A stretch of 22,251 nucleotides of DNA from Candidatus Subteraquimicrobium carltonvillense (GTDB taxonomy: Bacteria > Actinomycetota > Aquicultoria > Subteraquimicrobiales > Subteraquimicrobiaceae), in contig DDKQ01000107.1 of the NCBI GenBank assembly GCA_002339355.1, positions 19,437 to 41,687 on the forward strand. The letters run 5' to 3'. Numbering within the stretch: the stretch's first letter is position 1; each line of letters starts with the position of its first letter. The notes under the pieces were generated by a model. That model saw nothing but the letters and a program-made list of their open reading frames with translations. It ran no database searches and was not told the DNA's origin. Positions 13,249-20,925 of the stretch are shown here, in pieces. Both the position numbers and the translations under genes were made by a program.

Positions 13249-14242
13249 TGTCGCCATAGTGGGGGCAACGGGTGCCGTCGGTGAGGAAATGCGAAATATC
13301 TTGGAGGAGAGAGATTTTCCCGTTGCCAATCTGAGATTGCTTGCCTCCGAAAGATCCGTCGGTCGGAGGCTTACCTTTAGGAGAACGGGGGTAGCCGTTG
13401 AGCAACTTTCTCCCGATTCCTTCGAAGGTGTGGATATCGCCCTATTTTCCGCTGGAGCTTCCATAAGCGAGGAATTCGCCCCCCTTGCTGTGAAGGCGGG
13501 AGCTATAGTCATCGATAATAGCAGCGCTTTTCGTATGAAAGAGGATGTTCCCCTGGTGGTTCCCGAGGTTAATCCTGAAGCCTTAAAGGATCATAAGGGC
13601 ATCATCGCCAATCCGAATTGTTCAACCATTCAGATGGTTGTGGTCTTAAAGCCCATTCATGATCGAGCGAGGATAAGAAGGATCGTGGTTTCCACCTATC
13701 AAGCTGTCTCCGGTACGGGGAAGAAAGCTGTTCAAGAGCTCTTGGATCAAGCGAAAGCCTATCTTGCGGGGGAGGAGATTATTTCGGGGGTTTATCCTCA
13801 TCAGATAGTCTTCAATCTTCTGCCACACATCGATGTATTCCTGGAAAATGGCTACACCAAGGAAGAAATGAAGATGGTCGATGAGACCCGGAAGATATTT
13901 GGCGAACCCGAGATGAAAATCACCGCAACCTGTGTTCGCGTCCCCGTCTTCGTCACCCATTCGGAGGCGGTAAACATCGAAACCGAAAGGAAGATTTCAG
14001 CCTCTGAAGCCCATCGAATCCTTGAGAATGCACCTGGAGTGGTGGTCATCGACGATCCGGAGAACTTGGCTTACCCCATGCCCATTTTCGCTGCGGGAAA
14101 GGACGCATGCTATGTGGGTCGAATTCGAGAGGATGAATCCGTAAGATGCGGACTTAATCTGTGGATCGTCTCCGATAATTTGCGGAAGGGAGCCGCCCTT
14201 AACGCCGTGCAGATAGCTGAACTTTTGATAAAGCAATCTTAA
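13235..14242 (+). CDS. asd: Aspartate-semialdehyde dehydrogenase
   Basis: Asd reduces aspartyl phosphate to aspartate semialdehyde using NADPH, directly after LysC in the same pathway. The 335-residue protein starts with the nucleotide-binding motif VAIVGATGAVGEEM and contains the active-site cysteine 129 in IANPNCSTIQ, the PHQIVFNLLPHID segment, and the substrate-binding RVPVFVTHSEAV region. Start is GTG 13235, inside the end of lysC, with AAGGAGG nine bases upstream, so the two are translationally coupled. Confidence 0.97.
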   Translation: MKEYNVAIVGATGAVGEEMRNILEERDFPVANLRLLASERSVGRRLTFRRTGVAVEQLSPDSFEGVDIALFSAGASISEEFAPLAVKAGAIVIDNSSAFRMKEDVPLVVPEVNPEALKDHKGIIANPNCSTIQMVVVLKPIHDRARIRRIVVSTYQAVSGTGKKAVQELLDQAKAYLAGEEIISGVYPHQIVFNLLPHIDVFLENGYTKEEMKMVDETRKIFGEPEMKITATCVRVPVFVTHSEAVNIETERKISASEAHRILENAPGVVVIDDPENLAYPMPIFAAGKDACYVGRIREDESVRCGLNLWIVSDNLRKGAALNAVQIAELLIKQS

Positions 14243-14314
14243 TCATCTTAGCTTTGGGGGTTTGCCACGTTCGCTGATACCAAGTGTTCGGGTAAGGAAA
14301 TGGCGTTTCAGGAT

Positions 14315-14343
14315 TTGTCTTAAGCTTTGTATCGGCCTATAAT
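14315..14343 (+). promoter_or_regulatory. Strong promoter ahead of the cation-exporter leader
   Basis: TTGTCT (14315-14320), a 17-base spacer, and a perfect TATAAT (14338-14343). Transcription should begin near 14350, about 195 bases before the start chosen for the transporter gene. Confidence 0.7.
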
Positions 14344-14349
14344 AAGAAA

Positions 14350-14430
14350 TTGGAAGAAAGTTCGCCCAGTTGTAAATACGAGGTCAGATGGGGAAATAGT
14401 ACGCCTCACCGGGCCAAAGGCAGCGGGTTT
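14350..14430 (+). ncRNA. Candidate structured regulatory leader of the cation exporter
   Basis: The leader lies between a good promoter and an intrinsic terminator and can fold on itself. GCCC (14364-14367) pairs with GGGC (14411-14414), enclosing GAGG (14380-14383) with CCTC (14404-14407). GGTTTAACC (14426-14434) can form an alternative hairpin that would sequester the first arm of the terminator. This is the layout of a riboswitch or attenuator. Exporters of the CDF family are known targets of NiCo (czcD) and yybP-ykoY manganese riboswitches, but I cannot match this sequence to either consensus from memory. The ligand is therefore unknown. Confidence 0.5.
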
Positions 14431-14466
14431 AACCTGTGGGACCTTATAACCACAGGTTTTAAATTT
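14431..14466 (+). terminator. Intrinsic terminator in the exporter leader (attenuator)
   Basis: AACCTGTGG (14431-14439) and CCACAGGTT (14450-14458) form a 9-bp stem with a 10-base loop, followed by TTTTAAATTT. It lies within the leader, between the promoter and the transporter gene, so expression requires readthrough or refolding. Confidence 0.65.
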
Positions 14467-14472
14467 ATGATA

Positions 14473-14520
14473 ACTATTAACGAGTTAGGTTTACATTTAG
14501 CCCATCTTGTTAATAATACA
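14473..14520 (+). repeat. Palindromic repeat unit, copy 2 (uninterrupted)
   Basis: Left arm TATTAACGAGTTAGG (14475-14489) and right arm CCCATCTTGTTAATA (14501-14515) pair around an 11-base loop. Both arms and their flanks match the split copy at 4327-4511. The unit falls inside the transcribed leader of the cation exporter and would form an RNA hairpin just before its ribosome binding site. Confidence 0.75.
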
Positions 14521-14545
14521 ACTTATCTTTATCGAGGTGTTCCGT

Positions 14546-15499
14546 TTGAGGACAAGGAAACACGAGATTCAAGTGAATCTCAGGTCTACCGTGGATAGAG
14601 AAGAACGGTTTCGCAAGGGAGAACGTGTTAGCTGGATGGGAATATGGGGAAATGTGGCTTTGACCATTTTCAAGGCTTTAGCCGGCATTCTGGGTAGGAG
14701 CCAAGCTATGGTAGCTGATGCTACTCATTCCCTTTCAGATATCGCCACTACCACGTTCGTACTCCTCAGTCTGAAGATTTCAAAGAAACCTGTAGATGAA
14801 ACTCATCCCTATGGTCACGGGAAAATAGAGGCAATAGCAGCTGGACTCGTGGGTTCTCTTCTTGGTGCAGCGGGCGTTGCCATTTTGCTCTCCGCCATCC
14901 GATCGATCTCGGTGGGAGTATCTCGCATTCCTGGGGCAATTGCTCTTGTGGCAGCCATAACTTCTATCGTTGTCAAGGAAGGGATGTTTCAATATACTGC
15001 GCGGGTTGGCAGGAAGCTCCATAGCCCAGCGGTTATGGCCAGTGCTTGGCATCATAGGTCTGATGCTCTCTCTTCGGTGGCGGCACTGGTCGGCATCGGC
15101 GGTGCCAGGCTGGGCTATCCAATCCTAGATCCGTTGGCGGGAGCGGGCGTTTCTCTGTTCATCATCAAGATGGGATACGATATTACCGTAGAGTCATTCC
15201 ATCATATCATGGATACGGCTCCGGGGGAAAACATCTTAAGGAGAATTACCGGCATAGCTGAGGAGGTAGAAGGAGTCGAGCACGTCCACGAGATCAAAGC
15301 CCGACGTATGGGACAGTACCTGCTTGTTGATTTAAAATTAGAGGTCGATCCAAAAATCACGGTGGCCACGGGACACACCATCGCCAGCGAAGTCAGGCAT
15401 AAAATCATGGGGGAGATGGATAATGTGGCCGATGTGATGGTACACGTCAATCCATATAAACGCCATCCTCCCCATGGGCACCCCGGAACATCTGATTGA
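14546..15499 (+). CDS. Cation diffusion facilitator (metal efflux) transporter
   Basis: CDF transporters export divalent metals (Zn, Co, Fe, Mn and others) across the membrane in exchange for protons. The roughly 317-residue protein shows about six hydrophobic segments, the family motif HPYGHGKIEAI after transmembrane segment 2, and a C-terminal cytoplasmic metal-sensing domain ending in a histidine-containing tail (KRHPPHGHP). The transport-site positions read HSLSD in segment 2 and HHRSD in segment 5, so both have the HxxxD form usually linked with zinc. TTG 14546, with GAGGTG six bases upstream, is the preferred start; the frame is open to 14507, inside the palindromic repeat. Expression is probably controlled by the leader at 14350-14466. 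Metal specificity is inferred. Confidence 0.9.
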   Translation: MRTRKHEIQVNLRSTVDREERFRKGERVSWMGIWGNVALTIFKALAGILGRSQAMVADATHSLSDIATTTFVLLSLKISKKPVDETHPYGHGKIEAIAAGLVGSLLGAAGVAILLSAIRSISVGVSRIPGAIALVAAITSIVVKEGMFQYTARVGRKLHSPAVMASAWHHRSDALSSVAALVGIGGARLGYPILDPLAGAGVSLFIIKMGYDITVESFHHIMDTAPGENILRRITGIAEEVEGVEHVHEIKARRMGQYLLVDLKLEVDPKITVATGHTIASEVRHKIMGEMDNVADVMVHVNPYKRHPPHGHPGTSD

Positions 15500-15508
15500 A
15501 TGATTAAA

Positions 15509-15529
15509 AGCGACCCTAAAAGGGTCGCT
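15509..15529. terminator. Hairpin terminator after the cation exporter
   Basis: AGCGACCCT (15509-15517) and AGGGTCGCT (15521-15529) form a perfect 9-bp stem with a 3-base loop, 10 bases past the stop. The T-rich flank is on the minus-strand side (TTTTAATC), while the plus side reads CTACATTC, so it may act better against antisense transcription or serve both directions. Confidence 0.6.
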
Positions 15530-15606
15530 CTACATTCTTCATTGACCACATCACCTTGTGGCTTTAAGCTATAAATCGGAGGCAATCTTATTTCCTGAAG
15601 ACAAAA

Positions 15607-17877
15607 ATGGAGACCCCTGAATTCATCGAGATTTTAAAAAAGGACGAGAACTACCGGGGGCAGATCGTTTATTCGAAAAGAATTCCACCTAGGGAAGCGA
15701 CCTTTGGTGTTCTTAAGCAACCCCTGCCCAAAATTTTGGAAGAGAGTTTGCGCAAGCTCGGGATAACCAAGCTCTATCATCATCAAGTACAGGCCATCGA
15801 TCTCGTAAGGCAAGGGGAAAACGTGATCATAGTCACGGGGACGGCTAGCGGCAAGAGTTTATGCTATAACATCCCCGTGCTCGAAGCGATCTTGAAGAAA
15901 CGGAGGAATACCGCTCTCTATCTTTTTCCCACAAAGGCACTGGCTCAGGATCAATTAAGGATCCTTCACCAGTTTAAATTGCCGGGTCAGGTTCCCGCCA
16001 CTTACGATGGCGACACGCCCATCGATGAAAGAGCCTGGATAAGGAGCAACGCAAATATAGTCCTCACCAATCCGGATATGCTTCACTATGGAATCTTGTC
16101 TCACCATAAGATGTGGGCGAATTTCTTCCTCAATTTAAAATACGTGGTCATCGATGAAGTCCATATTTTAAGAGGGGTTTTTGGTTCCAACGTGGCCAAT
16201 ATCATTCGGCGCTTGAGGAGAGTCTGTACCCATTATGGTTCAAAGCCGCAATTCATTTTATCCTCAGCTACTGTGGCAAATCCCAAAGAGTTAGCCGAAA
16301 ATCTCATCGGTGTCAAGGTTGAGGTCGTGGACAGGGATTGTTCCCCTTGCGGTGAAAAATTCTTCTTATTCTGGAATCTCCCGTACTTGGATCAGAGCAA
16401 GGAAAGGCGAAAGAGTTCCAACTCCGAGGCAACTTACCTCTTCGTCCAACTGGCGAAAAATGCCATCAGAAACATCACCTTCAGCAAATCTCGACGCACG
16501 GCGGAGTTGCTGTTCAAATATGCTAGGGATGAGCTCAAAGATAGACCGGATGTTTTATCCAAGACGAGCTCCTATAGGGCCGGTTACCTCGCTCCGGAGC
16601 GGCGCGCGATAGAGCAAAGGCTATTTTCAGGGGAGCTTTTGGGAGTAAGTTCAACCAATGCCTTAGAGTTGGGCATCGATATTGGAACTCTGGATGCCTG
16701 TGTGATTAATGGTTTCCCTGGAACCATTGCCTCCACCTGGCAGCAAGTGGGAAGAGCTGGGCGGAAGCAAGATGCCTCCTTAGCCATTTTGGTTGCCCAA
16801 GACGATCCCTTGGATCAATACTATATGAGATATCCCAGCGCTTTTTTTGGAAGGAGCCATGAACAGGCGATCATCGATTTTGAAAATCCCTATATTCTTT
16901 CCAAGCATTTGCTCTGTGCCGCCTATGAGATACCCTTATCCCCTGAAGATGAGGAATACTTTGGGAAATTCTTCTTGAGCGTGGTGAAATCGTTGGCGGA
17001 GGAAGGTGAGTTGCTGGAGAGGAAATCCAGGTGGTTCTGGATAAAACGTGAATTCCCCGCTCAATCCGTGAACATCCGTTCAGCTTCCCAAGATACCTAC
17101 TCCGTCGTTGAGATGGAATCGGGAACTCTCCTGGAAACGATAGATTCGGCAACGGCCTTCATCTACATTCATCCGGGGGCGATATATCTACATCAGGGCG
17201 ATTCCTATCTCGTTGTGGAGCTCGACCTGGCCGAAAAGGTTGCCTTCGTCGAACCCACCTATGGCGATTATTATACGCAGCCCCGGGAGGAGACAACCCT
17301 CACGGTCCTCAGTGAAATCAGAAGAAAAGACTGCGGTTTCACCTCTGTTTCCTTCGGGGAGGTCGATGTGACTAGTCACGTAATCGCCTACCAAAAAAGG
17401 AGGATTTTCACGGGTGAAATACTAGGTGTGGAGGAGTTGGATCTACCCCCTCAAAGGTTTAAAACCGAGGCCTTCTGGTTTACGATACCCAACAATGTTG
17501 TGGATGAGCTAAAGCTGGATAATCTGCAGTTGGCTGGTGGGATTCATGCCATCGAGCACGCCTCAATCGCTTTGCTTCCCGTGTACGCCATGTGTGATAG
17601 ATGGGATATCGGAGGAGTCTCCACCCAGCTTCATTTTCACACGGGAATGCCCACGATTTTCATTTATGACGGATTCGAAGGTGGGATCGGCATCGCCGCC
17701 ACGGGATATGAACTTTGTGAGGGACTCCTGAAGGCGACATCGGTCTCCATCAAGGACTGTGGGTGCAGGGAGGGCTGTCCATCTTGCATCCAATCCCCAA
17801 AGTGTGGGAATTGGAACGAACCCCTCGATAAAAAGGCAGCCATTAAGATTTTGAAGAAACTGCTTGAGCGACTCTAG
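15607..17877 (+). CDS. DEAD/DEAH-box helicase with DUF1998 C-terminus (MrfA/YprA type)
   Basis: A superfamily 2 ATP-dependent helicase of 756 residues resembling Bacillus MrfA (YprA), which takes part in DNA repair after mitomycin-type damage, and yeast Hrq1. Motif I is TGTASGKS (77-84), motif II DEVH (183-186), motif III SSATVANP, and motif VI QQVGRAGRKQ. The C-terminal DUF1998 region carries a zinc-binding cysteine cluster (718, 720, 724, 727, 733 in CGCREGCPSCIQ and PKCGNW). Length is typical. No MrfB-like exonuclease gene is adjacent. The ATG at 15607 has only a weak GAAG upstream; a GGAGG lies about 25 bases before it. Confidence 0.92.
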   Translation: METPEFIEILKKDENYRGQIVYSKRIPPREATFGVLKQPLPKILEESLRKLGITKLYHHQVQAIDLVRQGENVIIVTGTASGKSLCYNIPVLEAILKKRRNTALYLFPTKALAQDQLRILHQFKLPGQVPATYDGDTPIDERAWIRSNANIVLTNPDMLHYGILSHHKMWANFFLNLKYVVIDEVHILRGVFGSNVANIIRRLRRVCTHYGSKPQFILSSATVANPKELAENLIGVKVEVVDRDCSPCGEKFFLFWNLPYLDQSKERRKSSNSEATYLFVQLAKNAIRNITFSKSRRTAELLFKYARDELKDRPDVLSKTSSYRAGYLAPERRAIEQRLFSGELLGVSSTNALELGIDIGTLDACVINGFPGTIASTWQQVGRAGRKQDASLAILVAQDDPLDQYYMRYPSAFFGRSHEQAIIDFENPYILSKHLLCAAYEIPLSPEDEEYFGKFFLSVVKSLAEEGELLERKSRWFWIKREFPAQSVNIRSASQDTYSVVEMESGTLLETIDSATAFIYIHPGAIYLHQGDSYLVVELDLAEKVAFVEPTYGDYYTQPREETTLTVLSEIRRKDCGFTSVSFGEVDVTSHVIAYQKRRIFTGEILGVEELDLPPQRFKTEAFWFTIPNNVVDELKLDNLQLAGGIHAIEHASIALLPVYAMCDRWDIGGVSTQLHFHTGMPTIFIYDGFEGGIGIAATGYELCEGLLKATSVSIKDCGCREGCPSCIQSPKCGNWNEPLDKKAAIKILKKLLERL

Positions 17878-17912
17878 ACCCATCCCTTTTCCCTTAATTC
17901 AGGGAGGTATCT

Positions 17913-18374
17913 ATGTACATTAGTGTGATAGGGGCGGGCCAGTGTGATGATAAAATCTACGGGATTGCCTATGAGGTTGGTAGGCTCATTGCACAAAGAG
18001 GCGCCATTTTGGTTTGTGGAGGCTTAGGTGGGGTCATGGAAGCCGCCTGCAAGGGTGCGAAGAGTGCAGGGGGTCTGACTGTGGGCATCCTTCCCACAGA
18101 GGAGAGAGACGCCAATCCCTACGTTGATATAGCCATTCCCACGGGCATGGGTGAAGCCCGAAATGCCCTTGTCGTTCGAGCCGGACAGGCGGTTATAGCC
18201 ATCGGTGGTGAGTTCGGCACCCTTTCCGAAATAGGATTGGCCCTCAAGATGGGAAAATCCGTAGTGGGCATCGGAACATGGGAGCTCAAAAAGGAAGGAA
18301 AACTGGTCGACGCTGTAATTCCGGCAAAAAATCCCCAGGAAGCCGTGGGAAAAGCCTTCCTTTTAGCCCACTAA
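17913..18374 (+). CDS. TIGR00725/LOG-type Rossmann nucleotide-binding protein
   Basis: A 153-residue Rossmann-fold protein of the group related to LOG (cytokinin phosphoribohydrolase-like) and molybdenum-cofactor carrier proteins. It begins YISVIGAGQC, has CGGLGGVMEAACKGA, and carries the phosphate-binding GGEFGTLSEIG motif (the PGGxGTxxE-like element, here with G in place of P). The shorter length matches TIGR00725 better than true LOG enzymes. ATG 17913 has GGGAGG five bases upstream and lies 35 bases after the helicase, so the two are probably co-transcribed. Its biochemical role is not established. Confidence 0.85.
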   Translation: MYISVIGAGQCDDKIYGIAYEVGRLIAQRGAILVCGGLGGVMEAACKGAKSAGGLTVGILPTEERDANPYVDIAIPTGMGEARNALVVRAGQAVIAIGGEFGTLSEIGLALKMGKSVVGIGTWELKKEGKLVDAVIPAKNPQEAVGKAFLLAH

Positions 18375-18384
18375 TTCAGCGTGA

Positions 18385-18413
18385 TTGTCAGCGAACTTCC
18401 GAGATGTTATAGT
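18385..18413 (+). promoter_or_regulatory. Promoter of the YbaK-type gene
   Basis: TTGTCA (18385-18390), 17 bases, TATAGT (18408-18413). Transcription would begin near 18420, leaving a leader of about 85 bases with two AAGGAGAG-like sites; the second is correctly placed for the ATG at 18506. Confidence 0.65.
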
Positions 18414-18505
18414 AAAATATGCTTATTTCTTCTTTGCTTTATTGCTGTGTAAAAAGGAGAGTTTTAGGGTAAATTATTTATGATGGGTTTTTAAGGAGAG
18501 GCTAT

Positions 18506-18970
18506 ATGAGGACGAGTGTGGATGTGCACAATTATTTGCAATCAAGGGATATACCCCATGAGATTTTTCTATTGAATAGCCCCACCAGAACTGCAGAAAG
18601 AGCCGCTGCTCTTTTAGGATTGAATTTATGTGAAATTATTAAAACCGTGATATTTTTCGTAGATAGTGAACCAGTTGCCGTGGTGACGTGCGGGGATAAA
18701 AAGGTGAGTTATAAGAAGTTAAAAAAAGTTTTGGGGACTTCCAGAGTCAGATTGGCAAGCCCTGAAGAGGTTGTTGAGCTCACCGGTTACGTTGTGGGAG
18801 CCACTCCACCATTTTGTTTTGAAAATAAAATTCGGATTTTAATCGATAAAAGCGTGATGGATGTCGAAGTTGTGTATACAGGTGGAGGGGAAATAAATGC
18901 CATGTTAAAAATGAAATCCCAAGATTTGCAGGGAGTCACTCAAGGTGAGATAGTTGATGTAAATGATTAA
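18506..18970 (+). CDS. YbaK/EbsC-type aminoacyl-tRNA deacylase
   Basis: Members of this family hydrolyse mischarged tRNAs, for example Cys-tRNA(Pro) or Ala-tRNA(Pro), and act as free-standing editing factors. The 154-residue protein shows the family pattern: the basic strand with catalytic-type lysine in EIIKTVIFFVD, GDKKVSYKKLKKVLG, the glycine-rich GYVVGATPPF, and the C-terminal VYTGGGEINAMLKM. ATG 18506 has AAGGAGAG about six bases upstream and its own promoter. Which tRNA it edits cannot be told from sequence alone. Confidence 0.9.
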   Translation: MRTSVDVHNYLQSRDIPHEIFLLNSPTRTAERAAALLGLNLCEIIKTVIFFVDSEPVAVVTCGDKKVSYKKLKKVLGTSRVRLASPEEVVELTGYVVGATPPFCFENKIRILIDKSVMDVEVVYTGGGEINAMLKMKSQDLQGVTQGEIVDVND

Positions 18971-18972
18971 AG

Positions 18973-19001
18973 TTGAGATTAGAATCCACCGCGTTTTTAA
19001 T
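18973..19001 (+). promoter_or_regulatory. Promoter of the hydrogenase-like sensor gene
   Basis: TTGAGA (18973-18978), 17 bases, TTTAAT (18996-19001), each matching its consensus at five of six positions. It begins immediately after the preceding stop codon. A GAGGAGGGG stretch follows (19019-19027) with no start codon at useful spacing; the gene's ATG is 26 bases further on. Confidence 0.55.
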
Positions 19002-19053
19002 CTGTAATGGTGAGTTCAGAGGAGGGGACATAAAATTCAAGAAGTGAATTGGG

Positions 19054-20823
19054 ATGAGGGTTATCGAAAGTATTGAAGAACGATGTAAAGAATGTTATGG
19101 TTGTGTGCGTATCTGCCCCGTGAAGGCCATAAAGGTTAGGGATGGACAAGCAGAAGTCCTCGACGAGAAATGCATTTACTGCGGTCGATGTATCAATGCT
19201 TGTACCCAAGGAGCGAAGCAAGCGAAGACTGAAATAGATTTAGTAAAGGGTTTGCTCTCCTCCCGTCAAGTAGTAGTCATTCTTGCCTCGGAGTGTGTGG
19301 CTTCATTTTATCCCGCAACTCCTGCCCAACTCAGCGCCGGCTTGGAGAAACTCGGTTTCTTCTCCGTAGAAGATACTCTTTTGGGCGAGGAACTCGTCGC
19401 CGATGAATATACGAAGCTTTTTAAAGAACGGGCAGGTGAACCCATAATTAGATCCACGTGTCCGGCGGTTGTCACCTGGTTAGAGAAGTATTACCCTGAA
19501 TTCTTGGCCTATTTGGCTCCGATCATCTCTCCCGTAATCGCCCAAGGGCGTTTAATTAAGGAGATGTACGATCCCGGTGTAGCCACAGTATACATCGGTC
19601 CCTGCATTGCGGCGAAAGCCGAGGCCAGGGACGACCCTGTAGCCGATGCCATAGATGCTGTGCTCACCTTTGACGAGTTAAAATCGATGTTCAAAGAGGC
19701 GGATATCAATTTAGAGTCCCTCCCTCCAGTCGATTTGGATGCCGTTCGCCCCGTACTTTTGAGGATGTTTTCTTTGAGTGGCGGTTTTCCAAGAGAAACT
19801 ATCGACGGTTATTCTCTTTTGGATAGGGACTTTCGGGTTATACGAGGAATTTATGGCATTGAAAAGCTTGCCGATGCCATCCTTCGCGGTGAGGTAAGAC
19901 CAAAATTGATCGACGTTCTGGACTGCGATGGGTGTGTGGGTGGACCTGCAATGGGAAGCAATATGAGCATCTATGCTCGTAAAAACATCATTGAGCAATA
20001 TTATAAGGAGAAAAGTAAAAGCTCTCCGAGGAAGGTGAACTTCAAGCAAATTCTCCCCAGGCTGCCATGGATTGAAATGCGGCGAGAATTTACCAGCAAG
20101 GAGGTAAAACTCCCCTTCCCCACGGAGGAAGAACTCAAGGCGATATTAGCTACTGCGGAAAAGCATGATCAGCGGGATGAGCTCGATTGTGGAGCCTGTG
20201 GATATGAATCCTGCCGAGAAGAGGCCATTGCCATTTACCAAGACCTAGCGGAATGGGGAATGTGTTTTCCTTTTCAGCGAGGGCTCTTCTTGAAGGTGGT
20301 GGAACAGTTAAGGCAAACCTCCATTACCGATGGTCTGACTGGGTTATCCAACCATAAAAATTTCATGGAACGCTTAAAGGTGGAGTTTAAAAGGACCTTA
20401 CGTTATGGTTCACCTCTCTCACTTATTATGATCGATGTAGATCTCTTCAAACCCATAAATGACACATACGGTCACGTGAGAGGGGATGAGGTACTGAAAA
20501 TTATGGCGCAGATCATAAAGAGGAATATCCGAGAAGCGGACCTGGCTGCGCGCTATGGTGGAGATGAATTTGCATTGATCTTGCCGGAGACCGATAAAAC
20601 GGAGGCTTTTGCCGTGGCTGAAAAATTGAGAACAAAAGTGGAAGCTCACCAGTTTATTTTAAATGGTAACCCGAATAGAATCACCATCAGCTTGGGTGTT
20701 ACTTCTCTTACCCCTGATATAAAGGATGTCGCAACTTTCGTTGAGAAAGCGGACAAAGCCATGTATAAAGCGAAAGAAAGTGGACGGAATCGAGCCCATA
20801 TCGCTTCGGACTCCACGGACTAA
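19054..20823 (+). CDS. Sensory [FeFe]-hydrogenase-like protein fused to a GGDEF diguanylate cyclase
   Basis: A 589-residue cytoplasmic fusion. Residues 1-60 hold two [4Fe-4S] motifs (cysteines 11, 14, 17, 21 and 40, 43, 46, 50). Residues 70-320 are an Fe-hydrogenase large-subunit-like domain with three H-cluster-type motifs: STCPAVV (C136), IGPCIAAKAE (C184) and DCDGC (C291, C294). Residues 375-405 carry a further Fe-S motif (C379, C382, C387, C404) like the FeS domain of RnfB-type proteins. A short helix leads to a GGDEF domain (about 420-583) with intact YGGDEF (502-506) and the inhibitory I-site READ (493-496). The cyclase should therefore be active and product-inhibited. Sensory hydrogenases (group C) are known to be linked to kinases, phosphatases or cyclases; here H2 or redox state would control c-di-GMP. 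The ATG lacks a clear ribosome binding site. Confidence 0.92.
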   Translation: MRVIESIEERCKECYGCVRICPVKAIKVRDGQAEVLDEKCIYCGRCINACTQGAKQAKTEIDLVKGLLSSRQVVVILASECVASFYPATPAQLSAGLEKLGFFSVEDTLLGEELVADEYTKLFKERAGEPIIRSTCPAVVTWLEKYYPEFLAYLAPIISPVIAQGRLIKEMYDPGVATVYIGPCIAAKAEARDDPVADAIDAVLTFDELKSMFKEADINLESLPPVDLDAVRPVLLRMFSLSGGFPRETIDGYSLLDRDFRVIRGIYGIEKLADAILRGEVRPKLIDVLDCDGCVGGPAMGSNMSIYARKNIIEQYYKEKSKSSPRKVNFKQILPRLPWIEMRREFTSKEVKLPFPTEEELKAILATAEKHDQRDELDCGACGYESCREEAIAIYQDLAEWGMCFPFQRGLFLKVVEQLRQTSITDGLTGLSNHKNFMERLKVEFKRTLRYGSPLSLIMIDVDLFKPINDTYGHVRGDEVLKIMAQIIKRNIREADLAARYGGDEFALILPETDKTEAFAVAEKLRTKVEAHQFILNGNPNRITISLGVTSLTPDIKDVATFVEKADKAMYKAKESGRNRAHIASDSTD

Positions 20824-20846
20824 ATCCCATGCCTTATAAGTTTGAA

Positions 20847-20912
20847 TTCAAAATGCAAAGATCAAAAATCAAAATTACAGGTCAAAATCCAAAAATTATT
20901 TTAAATTTTGAA
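20847..20912. repeat. AT-rich palindromic repeat reaching the next gene
   Basis: TTCAAAAT (20847-20854) and ATTTTGAA (20905-20912) are inverted copies bounding an A-rich stretch of repeated ATCAAAA/GTCAAAA units. Similar A-rich elements recur between genes in many environmental genomes. The right arm ends only 13 bases before the preferred start of the radical SAM gene. Confidence 0.5.
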
Positions 20913-20925
20913 GAAGGCGTATGTT

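Noticed and set aside
14364..14430. Assignment of the exporter leader to a named riboswitch class (NiCo or yybP-ykoY)
   Set aside because: I could not match the conserved elements of either class by eye, so only a generic structured leader is claimed.
14350..14598. 82-codon frame over the exporter leader
   Set aside because: It runs through the structured leader, the terminator and the palindromic repeat, and overlaps the CDF start in another frame; the DNA is better explained as regulatory.
18480..18494. Four-codon mini-ORF (MMGF) before the YbaK-type gene
   Set aside because: Too short to distinguish from chance, and it has no well-spaced ribosome binding site or attenuator hairpin after it.
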